Shown here: positions 13,591-19,880 of the stretch, one piece after another
Position numbering within the stretch: the first letter of the stretch is position 1
Layout of the letters: the number at the start of each line of letters is the position of its first letter
Assembly (NCBI GenBank): GCA_014729375.1
Contig: WJKA01000311.1
Span: forward strand, 1-20,844
DNA from: Chitinivibrionales bacterium
GTDB taxonomy: Bacteria; Fibrobacterota; Chitinivibrionia; Chitinivibrionales; WJKA01
Length of the DNA: 20,844 nt
Direction: 5' to 3'
Notes under the pieces: model-generated
Database searches by the model: none
Seen by the model: only the letters and a program-made list of their open reading frames with translations
Told to the model about the DNA's origin: nothing
Position numbers and translations under genes: made by a program

Positions 13591-13980
13591 ATGCCTAAAA
13601 AAATATTCATAATTATCGGTTCAATATTGCTGGTTGGGCTGATATTCTATTGTGCAACGACATATGGTATGAGTGAAGTGATAAATTATGTCATGCCTGA
13701 TATTGACATGAGCCAGATCGCCGATGGCCGGTATGAAGGGAGCTGCGACATCAGTCGCTGGGCCCTGGATGTTCGTGTGACTGTCAAGGGCCATAAAATT
13801 GTCGCTGTGGAAATTACGGATAAAAAAATGTCGAATATCACCGAAAAATTTATTGATGAGTTGAATGGATATCTTATAGATAGAAAATTCCCCGATTTTG
13901 ATGCAGTTACTGCGGCATCAATTACGGGAAAGACCTACCTTATTGCCGTTGCCGATGCGTTACACAGCGAGCGCAATTAA
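13591..13980 (+). CDS. Small membrane-anchored FMN-binding protein
   Basis: The 129-residue protein has one N-terminal membrane helix (about 4-22) and an FMN_bind domain (about 45-127) like the C-terminal parts of RnfG and NqrC. DGRYEG (45-50) opens the domain and DAVTAASITGKTY (104-116) marks the flavin attachment site. The ApbE flavinylation pattern is D-x-x-(S/T)-G-A-(S/T); here it reads D104-A-V-T107-A-A-S110, with Ala in place of Gly and Ser as possible acceptor. If flavinylated it would sit on the outer face of the inner membrane as a one-electron carrier. It follows the unknown 153-residue gene by 14 nt without an obvious Shine-Dalgarno. The nqr operon lies 3' to it on the other strand, beyond a mobile element. 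Confidence 0.8.
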   Translation: MPKKIFIIIGSILLVGLIFYCATTYGMSEVINYVMPDIDMSQIADGRYEGSCDISRWALDVRVTVKGHKIVAVEITDKKMSNITEKFIDELNGYLIDRKFPDFDAVTAASITGKTYLIAVADALHSERN

Positions 13981-13989
13981 AAAAATATA

Positions 13990-14016
13990 GGGACGGTGGT
14001 AGTTTAGTAGTTTAAG
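13990..14016 (+). repeat. Left terminal inverted repeat of the transposase element
   Basis: The 27-bp sequence begins GGGACGGTGGTAGTTTAGTA. It is the reverse complement of 14983-15009 at 26 of 27 positions (the mismatch is at repeat position 22). It contains two GTAG tetranucleotides, a feature often found at REP sequences used by RAYT transposases. No target duplication is evident outside it. Confidence 0.85.
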
Positions 14017-14032
14017 AATATATATTATCATT

Positions 14033-14995
14033 ATGCCGAGGAAAGCCAGAATTACTGTTGCGGGCGCTGTGCATCACGTAATGTCACGCGGTATTGAGGG
14101 AAATTCCATATTCAGAACTGATGAAGATCGGTGGTTCCTTAAAAATCTCCTTGAAAAGAATCTTCGCAAATCGGGATACATCCTTTATGCTTGGAGTTTC
14201 ATGCCGAATCATTACCATCTGGTTTTGCGAATAAACACCTATCCGCTGGGCGCATTTATGAGGATTGTCAATGGTCGATATGCACAGTATTTCAGAAAAA
14301 ATGAAGAAAAGCAGGGATATTTGTTTCAAGGTCGTTACAAGTCTATTGTATCTCAGGACCAGATGTACATTGAAGAACTTATCCGCTATGTGCATTTAAA
14401 CCCCATTCGTGGTGGTATATGTAAAGATGTGGCGTCCCTTGCACTATATCCCTGGTGCGGCCATGCTGTGCTCATGGGAAAGGCTGTATGGGCGTTTCAA
14501 AATCAACGAGATATTCTGAGGCGATATGGAAAAGACAAAAAATCAGCACGAAAAAACTATGAAGCATTTTTAAGAGCAGGCTTAGAGAAAGAACCGGGCA
14601 TTAATTCCGTCCTTCGGGATTCCGCAAATCAAACGGAGAGTATTCATAATACCTCATGCTGGGTAATTGGGAACAAGGATTTTGTTCAGCAAGCACTGGC
14701 GAATGAGTATGCTGAAAGAATTCGCATTTCAAAGTATGCCCGTCAGGGAATAACTGTTGATAAAATAGCTCGCAAAGTATGCAGCAAGCTTAATGTTCAG
14801 CATCTTGATATTAAAAAGAAAAGTCGGGGGAATGCACGCTCTGATGCCAGGAAAATTATCGCCTATCTTGCAAATCGACATTTCCAGATACCGCTAATTT
14901 CAGTTGCCCGCTATTTCAACATCAGCTCGCCAAGCGCTTCGAAAATGGTGAATCTGGGAGAAAAATTAATGGATGATCTGGGCTTAAGCTACTAA
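14033..14995 (+). CDS. REP-associated tyrosine transposase-like protein (Y1_Tnp)
   Basis: The 320-residue protein has the Y1 transposase core in its first 130 or so residues. It starts with the typical MPRKARITVAGAVHHVMSRG. The HUH metal site is H60-Y-H62 in FMPNHYHLVL, and the catalytic tyrosine is probably Y119 in IRYVHLNPIRGG. The segment GYLFQGRYKSI is also family-typical. The C-terminal part (about 225-320; KIARKVCSKLNV, IAYLANRHFQIPLISVARYF, SSPSASKMV) resembles the DnaA C-terminal helix-turn-helix found fused to many RAYT proteins and likely binds the element ends. All catalytic residues are present, so it may be active. The ATG at 14033 has no clear Shine-Dalgarno. Confidence 0.9.
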   Translation: MPRKARITVAGAVHHVMSRGIEGNSIFRTDEDRWFLKNLLEKNLRKSGYILYAWSFMPNHYHLVLRINTYPLGAFMRIVNGRYAQYFRKNEEKQGYLFQGRYKSIVSQDQMYIEELIRYVHLNPIRGGICKDVASLALYPWCGHAVLMGKAVWAFQNQRDILRRYGKDKKSARKNYEAFLRAGLEKEPGINSVLRDSANQTESIHNTSCWVIGNKDFVQQALANEYAERIRISKYARQGITVDKIARKVCSKLNVQHLDIKKKSRGNARSDARKIIAYLANRHFQIPLISVARYFNISSPSASKMVNLGEKLMDDLGLSY

Positions 14996-15009
14996 ACTAC
15001 CACCGTCCC
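14983..15009 (-). repeat. Right terminal inverted repeat of the transposase element
   Basis: This mirrors 13990-14016 at 26 of 27 positions. Read on the + strand it ends CTACCACCGTCCC. Its first 13 bases encode the last residues and stop codon of the transposase (stop 14993-14995), so repeat and coding sequence are under joint constraint. Confidence 0.85.
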
Positions 15010-15062
15010 TAATTTATAAGAATTCATAAGCCACGCCAGACCATATAAGGGTATTACTGCCT

Positions 15063-15518
15063 TTATAAGCGAAGGATTTCTGCGGCCTTGTTCGGATCAA
15101 TCCTGAACCGAGAACCCTTGCCCTGGAAAAAACAGTGCTTTTTGATGAGATTGATCGACAAGCGGGTAAGAATAATTTTTTCTGAGGATTTTGCGTCGGT
15201 GACAACCGCTTCACCTTTTTCAAAAACCCCCTCTCCTCTGAATGGTGAGGGGATCTTTCCCATGGACTCATAAAATTTACCGGTGACATTCGGGAACAGC
15301 TCGACTTCCGCGCCAAGGCCTGCACGGCACTTTTCAAACGCATCGGCAAGTGAATCGGCCATTTGTTTCTGCGTAATTCCAAGCGATTCCAGTGTGCGCG
15401 CATCCTCGGCAATTATTTCATCAACCGGCCGTTGATCATTTCCTAAAAATCCCTGTGCGGAAAATTTTGACGGCCCCAGTCTTTTGTGAAATTCGTTTTC
15501 GGACGGTGACTGTTTCAT
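15063..15518 (-). CDS. Unknown 151-residue protein downstream of nqrF
   Basis: I do not recognise a named family. The ATG at 15518 has GGAG 7 nt upstream; a TTG at 15530 would destroy that spacing. The protein looks globular and cytoplasmic. The first 70 residues are helical (RPVDEIIAEDARTLESLGIT, then QKQMADSLADAFEKC). The rest has a beta-rich half with GEVELFPNVTGK-like strands, SPFRGEGVFEKGEAVVTD, and a tail FFQGKGSRFRIDPNKAAEIL. The ordered Gly/Pro motifs and good ribosome site argue for a real conserved gene. It follows nqrF by 71 nt on the same strand, so it may belong to the nqr transcript. The mobile element lies just beyond its 3' end. Confidence 0.65.
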   Translation of the reverse strand: MKQSPSENEFHKRLGPSKFSAQGFLGNDQRPVDEIIAEDARTLESLGITQKQMADSLADAFEKCRAGLGAEVELFPNVTGKFYESMGKIPSPFRGEGVFEKGEAVVTDAKSSEKIILTRLSINLIKKHCFFQGKGSRFRIDPNKAAEILRL

Positions 15519-15589
15519 GGCAGACTCCAATATTCTACACTGTCGCGCTAAGGTCCCGGCTGCCGGACTGAAGCGGATACATGATATTT

Positions 15590-16693
15590 CTATGCAAATT
15601 TATCATAAAAAATCTTTTCTTCGGGAATGCCGCCATTTGCCAGCACTTTCAGGCATGCATCAATCATACCCGGCGAGCCGCACAGGTAGGATTCATGCTG
15701 TGAAGTGTCAGGGAAATGGCGAGCAACAACATCGGTAATAAGCCCTTTTTCACCGCTCCAATCGGAGCCGTCAGGTTCCCTGGACAACGCGGGAATATAG
15801 GTGAACCACTGGTTGTCCTGGTCGATTTTCCTCAACTCATCTACATAAAACAGGTCGTTCCGGGTCAGTGCACCGAAAAAGTAATGTGCTGTCCGCACAT
15901 TCTTTTTGTCGAGCATATCCCTGATTATGCTCCAGATCGGCGCCATGCCGCTGCCGCCTGCGATACAGATCATTGGTGCCCGGGTCTCTGAAAGACTGAA
16001 TTCTCCATACGGACCGCTGAACGTAACCTGCTGCCCTTCATTGAGGTGCTCAAATACCCAGGTTGTGCAGATACCACCCGGAACAAGGCGGATAATAAGC
16101 TCGATATGGTTTTTATCAGAGGGAGGTGAGGAGATCGAATACGCGCGCATGACCGAGTCATTTCCTTTGTATTCCGCGGATTCGAGCTGGATGTATTGGC
16201 CGGCAACAAAATTTATTTCGGATGGATCGGTCAGCTCGATACGCAATTCGACTATATCATGTGTAAGGGGCTTTTTGTGAATAAGCCTGCCGCTAAATTT
16301 CCGTACCGAGAAAAGCTCTTTCGGCACCCTGATCCTGATATCATTTTTAACCTTGACCTGACAGGAGAGCCGTACATTGTTTTTGTGCTCTTCGGGCGAA
16401 AGATAGGGCTCTTCAACCGGGCCGATACTACCACCGCCTTCATCGACCGAAACCTTGCAATACGCACAACTTCCCCGGCCGCCGCACGCGGATGGAATAA
16501 AAATATTGTTCTCTGCAAGCAGCGACAGCAGCGATGATCCTCCCTGGACAGTCAGCTCTTTGTCGCCGCCGTTAATCGAAATCCTGCATTCCCCGTAGTT
16601 AAGGATTTTCTTCTCGGCAAGGATAAGAAGTCCTGAAAGAATTAATCCCATTGAACAAAGAAACAGAACTGATAACAGTATTGATGAAACCAT
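15590..16693 (-). CDS. nqrF: NqrF, NADH-oxidising flavoprotein of the Na+-pumping NADH:quinone reductase
   Basis: NqrF takes electrons from NADH via FAD to a 2Fe-2S cluster and feeds the Na+-translocating complex. The 367-residue protein has one N-terminal membrane helix (about 4-27). A plant-type ferredoxin domain has cluster ligands C70, C76, C79 and C111 (SACGGRGSCAYCK and LSCQV). The FAD domain has R183-A-Y185-S186 in MRAYSISSPP, and the NAD domain has GGSGMAPI (246-253) and YLCGSPGM near the end. The C-terminal FYDKFA is family-typical. It is somewhat shorter than the usual 400 or so residues. The start lies 6 nt after nqrE, and the absence of a Shine-Dalgarno suggests coupling. NqrF distinguishes Nqr from the related Rnf complex. 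Confidence 0.94.
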   Translation of the reverse strand: MVSSILLSVLFLCSMGLILSGLLILAEKKILNYGECRISINGGDKELTVQGGSSLLSLLAENNIFIPSACGGRGSCAYCKVSVDEGGGSIGPVEEPYLSPEEHKNNVRLSCQVKVKNDIRIRVPKELFSVRKFSGRLIHKKPLTHDIVELRIELTDPSEINFVAGQYIQLESAEYKGNDSVMRAYSISSPPSDKNHIELIIRLVPGGICTTWVFEHLNEGQQVTFSGPYGEFSLSETRAPMICIAGGSGMAPIWSIIRDMLDKKNVRTAHYFFGALTRNDLFYVDELRKIDQDNQWFTYIPALSREPDGSDWSGEKGLITDVVARHFPDTSQHESYLCGSPGMIDACLKVLANGGIPEEKIFYDKFA

Positions 16694-16699
16694 GTTTTT

Positions 16700-17305
16700 C
16701 TATAGCTTTATCATTCCGGAGAATCCAACAAAAGCAAGCGACATAATGCCGATAATAATCAGCGTAATTCCCGGACCGGCAAGGCCTGCGGGGACCGCGC
16801 GTTCATTGACCTTTTCCCTGATTCCGCCGATAAGTGTTATTGCCAGAAACCAGCCGAATCCGCCTCCCGCGCCGAATGCAAAAGTCTGGAGAAAGTTAAA
16901 CGGCTTGTTCAGCATAAAAAGCGATATTCCCAGAATTGCACAGTTGACTGTAATGAGCGGAAGAAAAATGCCAAGCGCATTATACAGGCGCTCGGATACC
17001 CGCTCGACAACCATCTCGACAAACTGGACAAATGCGGCAATGACAACGATAAACGTAATCAGCCGAAGATACTCCAGTCCCAGCGGAACAAGGGCAAATT
17101 TATATATCAGGTAATTTATCGCTGAAGTGCTTGCCGTCACAAATATCACGGCAAATCCGAGACCGAGACTCGTATCGACTTTTTTCGATACGCCGAGGCA
17201 GGAACACATGCCGAGAAACCTGGCGAGCAGGATATTGTCGGTAAACGCTGCAGAAGTAAAAATCAGGAGCATCGAAAGAAAAATGTTCATGTCAAGCTGT
17301 TCCAT
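16700..17305 (-). CDS. nqrE: NqrE, membrane subunit of the Na+-pumping NADH:quinone reductase
   Basis: This 201-residue, six-helix protein pairs with NqrD. The two form a pseudo-symmetric unit that holds a 2Fe-2S cluster within the membrane. The expected cysteines are present: C34 in RFLGMCSCLGVSKK and C122 in LPLITVNCAILG. The typical NqrE end GLAGPGITLIIIGIMSLAF is seen. The ATG at 17305 is preceded by AAAAAGGAA at about 10 nt. The gene is 23 nt from nqrD and 6 nt from nqrF. RnfA is the close paralogue, but the NqrF neighbour settles the name. Confidence 0.93.
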   Translation of the reverse strand: MEQLDMNIFLSMLLIFTSAAFTDNILLARFLGMCSCLGVSKKVDTSLGLGFAVIFVTASTSAINYLIYKFALVPLGLEYLRLITFIVVIAAFVQFVEMVVERVSERLYNALGIFLPLITVNCAILGISLFMLNKPFNFLQTFAFGAGGGFGWFLAITLIGGIREKVNERAVPAGLAGPGITLIIIGIMSLAFVGFSGMIKL

Positions 17306-17328
17306 AAATGCGCAGTTCCTTTTTTACA

Positions 17329-17940
17329 TCAGGTTTTAGATTTTTCGGCCGAAATACACCGTGCGATCCAGGTAATAATCGCAAGCATGAAAAATGCGCC
17401 CGGCGGCATGACCATTATTGTCCACTGGTGCCACCATAATTCTTTTGCCGGGAGTTCAAGACCAAGAATTGTTCCGAAACCAAGCGGTTCTCTGACAAGG
17501 GCGATAGCGATAAGAACAAACGAGTAACCCATCCCCGATGCGATACCGTCAAGCAGAGAAATAAACGGTTTGTTCTGCCCGGCAAAAGCTTCGGCGCGGC
17601 CCATGATAATGCAATTGGTGATAATTAAACCGACATACGGACCGATAAAGCGATGAATATCCGGGGCCACCGCGCGAATCGTTATGTCGACCATCATGAC
17701 ATACGAGGCAATGATTAAAACCTGTACTATCATCCGTATCCGTTTCGGGATCAGGTTTCGCAGCAGGGAAATTGTCAGGCTCGACAGCGCAAGGGTAAAG
17801 ATAACCCCCGCGCACATGAAAAGCGTGTTGGCCAGAAGGTTGGTGACTGCAAGTGCAGAACATATGCCCAGCACCTGACGGTATATCGGGTTCTCTTTCC
17901 AGGTCCCGTTTGTAAATACTGTTTTTGGTGTGTCCGCCAT
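17329..17940 (-). CDS. nqrD: NqrD, membrane subunit of the Na+-pumping NADH:quinone reductase
   Basis: This 203-residue membrane protein matches NqrD closely: ENPIYRQVLGICSALAVT, SLLRNLIPKRIRMIVQV, GLIITNCIIMGRAEAFA and SLLDGIASGMGYSFVL. C27 and C110 are the conserved cysteines that with NqrE hold the intramembrane 2Fe-2S cluster. It is complete, ending in a basic/acidic tail AEKSKT. A 50-nt gap separates it from nqrC. GAAGAAGA lies a few bases before the ATG. RnfE is the paralogue, excluded by the operon. Confidence 0.93.
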   Translation of the reverse strand: MADTPKTVFTNGTWKENPIYRQVLGICSALAVTNLLANTLFMCAGVIFTLALSSLTISLLRNLIPKRIRMIVQVLIIASYVMMVDITIRAVAPDIHRFIGPYVGLIITNCIIMGRAEAFAGQNKPFISLLDGIASGMGYSFVLIAIALVREPLGFGTILGLELPAKELWWHQWTIMVMPPGAFFMLAIITWIARCISAEKSKT

Positions 17941-17990
17941 GTATATCTTCTTCGTGTTCTTTGCGTGAGCTCCTTATTGTATGTTTTTCT

Positions 17991-18605
17991 CTACTTTACC
18001 TGTGCCTTTCTGAACGCATTCAGCTCTTCGTTGAGCATGTTCATAAGCGCCATTGATGTCTGCGTTGCACCGGTGATTGCATCAACAGTATTAGGCGTGT
18101 CGCCGGGGCCGATAATAATATGCTCCGCTAAAGGCGCGTCCCAGTCAATCGGCAGATTTTCGAATTGATCGGTAAAGCTCTTTTCTTCAATTCGCGCGCC
18201 AAGTCCCGGCGTTTCTTTATGTGACAAAAACTTGATATCCCTAATTTCCTGCAAGTCTGATGAAACCACGAGAATGCCGGTTATCCTGTCCCAGAACCCC
18301 ATGCCGGTAAAGATAAACCCGACCTCATCGCGGCCGTCGGTGCGATAAAAAAGCTCCCATTCCCTGTTGTTAATTATATTGACTGTATCGCGGATCGCTG
18401 TTGCGACCGCCTGCTGATATGCCTCGGAGGACTTGCCCTCAACAGAGAGGTCAAAAGCCCGGGCAATAGTACGGTTGCGATGCAGCGTGAGGTTTCGCGC
18501 AAGCATGTCCTCGGTGCTGTAGTGCACCATCGAAACACCAAACCCGAAAAGCGCGGAAATGGCCACGATGAAGATGAGTATGTACAGTGGTGATGATTTA
18601 TTCAT
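17991..18605 (-). CDS. nqrC: NqrC, FMN-carrying subunit of the Na+-pumping NADH:quinone reductase
   Basis: From the ATG at 18605 the protein has 204 residues; the start is chosen because it overlaps the nqrB stop as ATGA and gives the usual MNKSSPLYIL membrane start. One N-terminal helix (about 7-27) anchors a periplasmic FMN-binding domain. The flavinylation motif is complete, D175-A-I-T-G-A-T181, so FMN should be covalently attached through T181 by an ApbE enzyme, not encoded in the window. ETPGLGARI is a further family motif. It is a little shorter than NqrC of Vibrio (about 255 residues). Confidence 0.93.
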   Translation of the reverse strand: MNKSSPLYILIFIVAISALFGFGVSMVHYSTEDMLARNLTLHRNRTIARAFDLSVEGKSSEAYQQAVATAIRDTVNIINNREWELFYRTDGRDEVGFIFTGMGFWDRITGILVVSSDLQEIRDIKFLSHKETPGLGARIEEKSFTDQFENLPIDWDAPLAEHIIIGPGDTPNTVDAITGATQTSMALMNMLNEELNAFRKAQVK

Positions 18606-19663
18606 GCGGTGCCGGCCTCCGGTTTCGACGATCGGGCGGCTTTTATACGCTTGTTCCACAGGTCAAGTGATGGTGAGAGCATGTTGCCGAGCAGAATGGA
18701 AAACAGCACGCCGCCGGTAAAAATTGCTTTTGCACGGAAAAACACGACCATGCAACCGATAAAGAACCCGTAAATCCACTGTGACAAAGGAATTTTCGGG
18801 GCGCTCACCGGATCGGTCACCATGAAAACGCTGCCAAACATCAATGCACCGGAAAAAAGCGTAAAGGGGATCGTGGGGGCCTCATGCATGCCGAGTATAT
18901 ACCGGAGGAATATATTCATGGCAATAGCGCCGCACCAGGTTGCCACAATCAGGCGCCACTGTGCGGTTTTTGTCCACATGAGGTAGACTCCTGCCAGGAG
19001 AATGACAAGTGCGCAGACTTCGCCGCCCGATCCCGCGGAAAGGGCATTCCAGGACCCGTCGGATTGAAATGTTCCGTTGATTGTTCCGAAAAACAGGTCT
19101 TTGACAGGCGTAATAAATCCCATATCCCGCCGCGTCCACATCGGCGTTGCCGCGCTGACCGCATCGGCAAGCGTAAGTCCGGCCTGGTCAAGATATTCGG
19201 GGACGTTCTTTTGTGTCAGCCAGCTCCACCGGGAGAATCCGCCGGGGAACCCTCTGAAAACGGGCACATACCGGGAAGTGATTTCAACGGGAAACGAGAC
19301 AAATGCAAATGCGCGACCGACAATGGCCGGATTGAACACGTTTTTGCCGAATCCACCGAATGCTTCTTTACCAAAAAGGATTGCAATAACCGATGCGGTG
19401 CCAACAATCCAGAACGGCGTGGTAGGGGTGAGTGAAACGGCAAGCAGGCCTGTGGTGACAAAGCAGGCGTAGCTGACTTTTCCGTCCCTTCGCTGCGCCA
19501 TAATTAGTTCAGTTATAAAGCCGGCGATGGCCGCAACAGCAATCATGGCGGCAAAGCGCCAACCGTAAAAATACACCGCTGTCAATGCAACCGGTGCAAG
19601 TGCATACAGCACGCGAAGCATGTTCTTTTGCTTCAGGAATTGTGTTTTTGCAGGAAATTTCAC
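18602..19663 (-). CDS. nqrB: NqrB, membrane FMN subunit of the Na+-pumping NADH:quinone reductase
   Basis: The 353-residue membrane protein carries family stretches AFGGFGKNVFNPAIVGRAFA (101-120) and MVTDPVSAPK, and contains about ten helices. It would carry covalent FMN and riboflavin and take part in Na+ pumping. The flavinylation site reads D167-A-V-S-A-A-T173, with Ala in place of the usual Gly (SGAT), so T173 is the likely acceptor. Compared with about 410 residues in Vibrio NqrB, the N-terminal soluble segment is missing: the first helix starts near residue 16. The start is a GTG (plus-strand CAC 19661-19663) without a clear Shine-Dalgarno; an ATG 14 codons later is also possible. RnfD is similar in length, but GKNVFNPAIVGRAF and the NqrF partner favour NqrB. 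Confidence 0.9.
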   Translation of the reverse strand: MKFPAKTQFLKQKNMLRVLYALAPVALTAVYFYGWRFAAMIAVAAIAGFITELIMAQRRDGKVSYACFVTTGLLAVSLTPTTPFWIVGTASVIAILFGKEAFGGFGKNVFNPAIVGRAFAFVSFPVEITSRYVPVFRGFPGGFSRWSWLTQKNVPEYLDQAGLTLADAVSAATPMWTRRDMGFITPVKDLFFGTINGTFQSDGSWNALSAGSGGEVCALVILLAGVYLMWTKTAQWRLIVATWCGAIAMNIFLRYILGMHEAPTIPFTLFSGALMFGSVFMVTDPVSAPKIPLSQWIYGFFIGCMVVFFRAKAIFTGGVLFSILLGNMLSPSLDLWNKRIKAARSSKPEAGTA

Positions 19664-19742
19664 TGTTGCATTCTACAAATTAAAGGCATTTATTCGGAAA
19701 AAGGATTTTTCTATATCAATAGGTAAAACGCTGCTATAAAAT

Positions 19743-19748
19743 ATTATA
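19743..19748 (-). promoter_or_regulatory. Candidate -10 box of the nqr operon
   Basis: A perfect TATAAT on the minus strand sits 80 nt before the nqrB start in a 217-nt AT-rich gap. No convincing -35 lies 16-18 nt upstream, so it may need an activator or be fortuitous. The gap suggests that nqrB is the first gene of its own transcript rather than co-transcribed with the dehydrogenase gene. Confidence 0.3.
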
Positions 19749-19800
19749 TGCTATAGTTTTATTAAACTCCGCGATAAAATTATCAATTACTCTTTGGTAT

Positions 19801-19827
19801 TGACCGTTGAGCCTTGAATATCGGTCA
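19801..19827. other. Inverted repeat between lpd and nqrB
   Basis: TGACCG (19801-19806) and CGGTCA (19822-19827) can form a 6-bp stem with a 15-nt loop, 54 nt after the dehydrogenase stop. It lacks a T-run, so it could be a weak terminator or a protein-binding site. Confidence 0.3.
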
Positions 19828-19880
19828 TTGAAAATTTGCATAATCTCAGCCTATCCTCAGCCCTGGCCACGACCTTTTTT

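Larger units (their letters stand above)
13990..15009 (+). mobile_element. 1020-bp RAYT/IS200-like element with 27-bp inverted ends
   Basis: A single transposase gene fills the element between inverted repeats at 13990-14016 and 14983-15009. The ends are nearly identical and the transposase is intact, suggesting recent insertion or active maintenance. The right repeat includes the last codons and stop of the transposase gene. Flanking bases (TATA left, TAAT right) do not show a clear direct duplication, consistent with Y1-type transposition. The element lies between the FMN-binding gene and the converging 151-residue gene and appears to break neither. Confidence 0.85.

Noticed and set aside
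13990..15009. CRISPR or other direct-repeat array around the 27-bp repeats
   Set aside because: There are only two copies, inverted, and they bound a transposase gene.
15014..15412. Minus-strand 132-codon ORF overlapping the 151-residue gene
   Set aside because: It is another frame of the same strand with no ribosome site; the alternative frame has GGAG at the right distance and ordered motifs.
18884..19435. Plus-strand 183-codon ORF inside nqrB
   Set aside because: It is antisense to a well-supported membrane protein and its product has no recognisable motif.
15590..19663. Reading the redox operon as Rnf rather than Nqr
   Set aside because: The NqrF-type ferredoxin/FAD/NAD protein is present and RnfB/RnfC-type proteins are absent, and NqrD and NqrE show the Nqr-type motifs.
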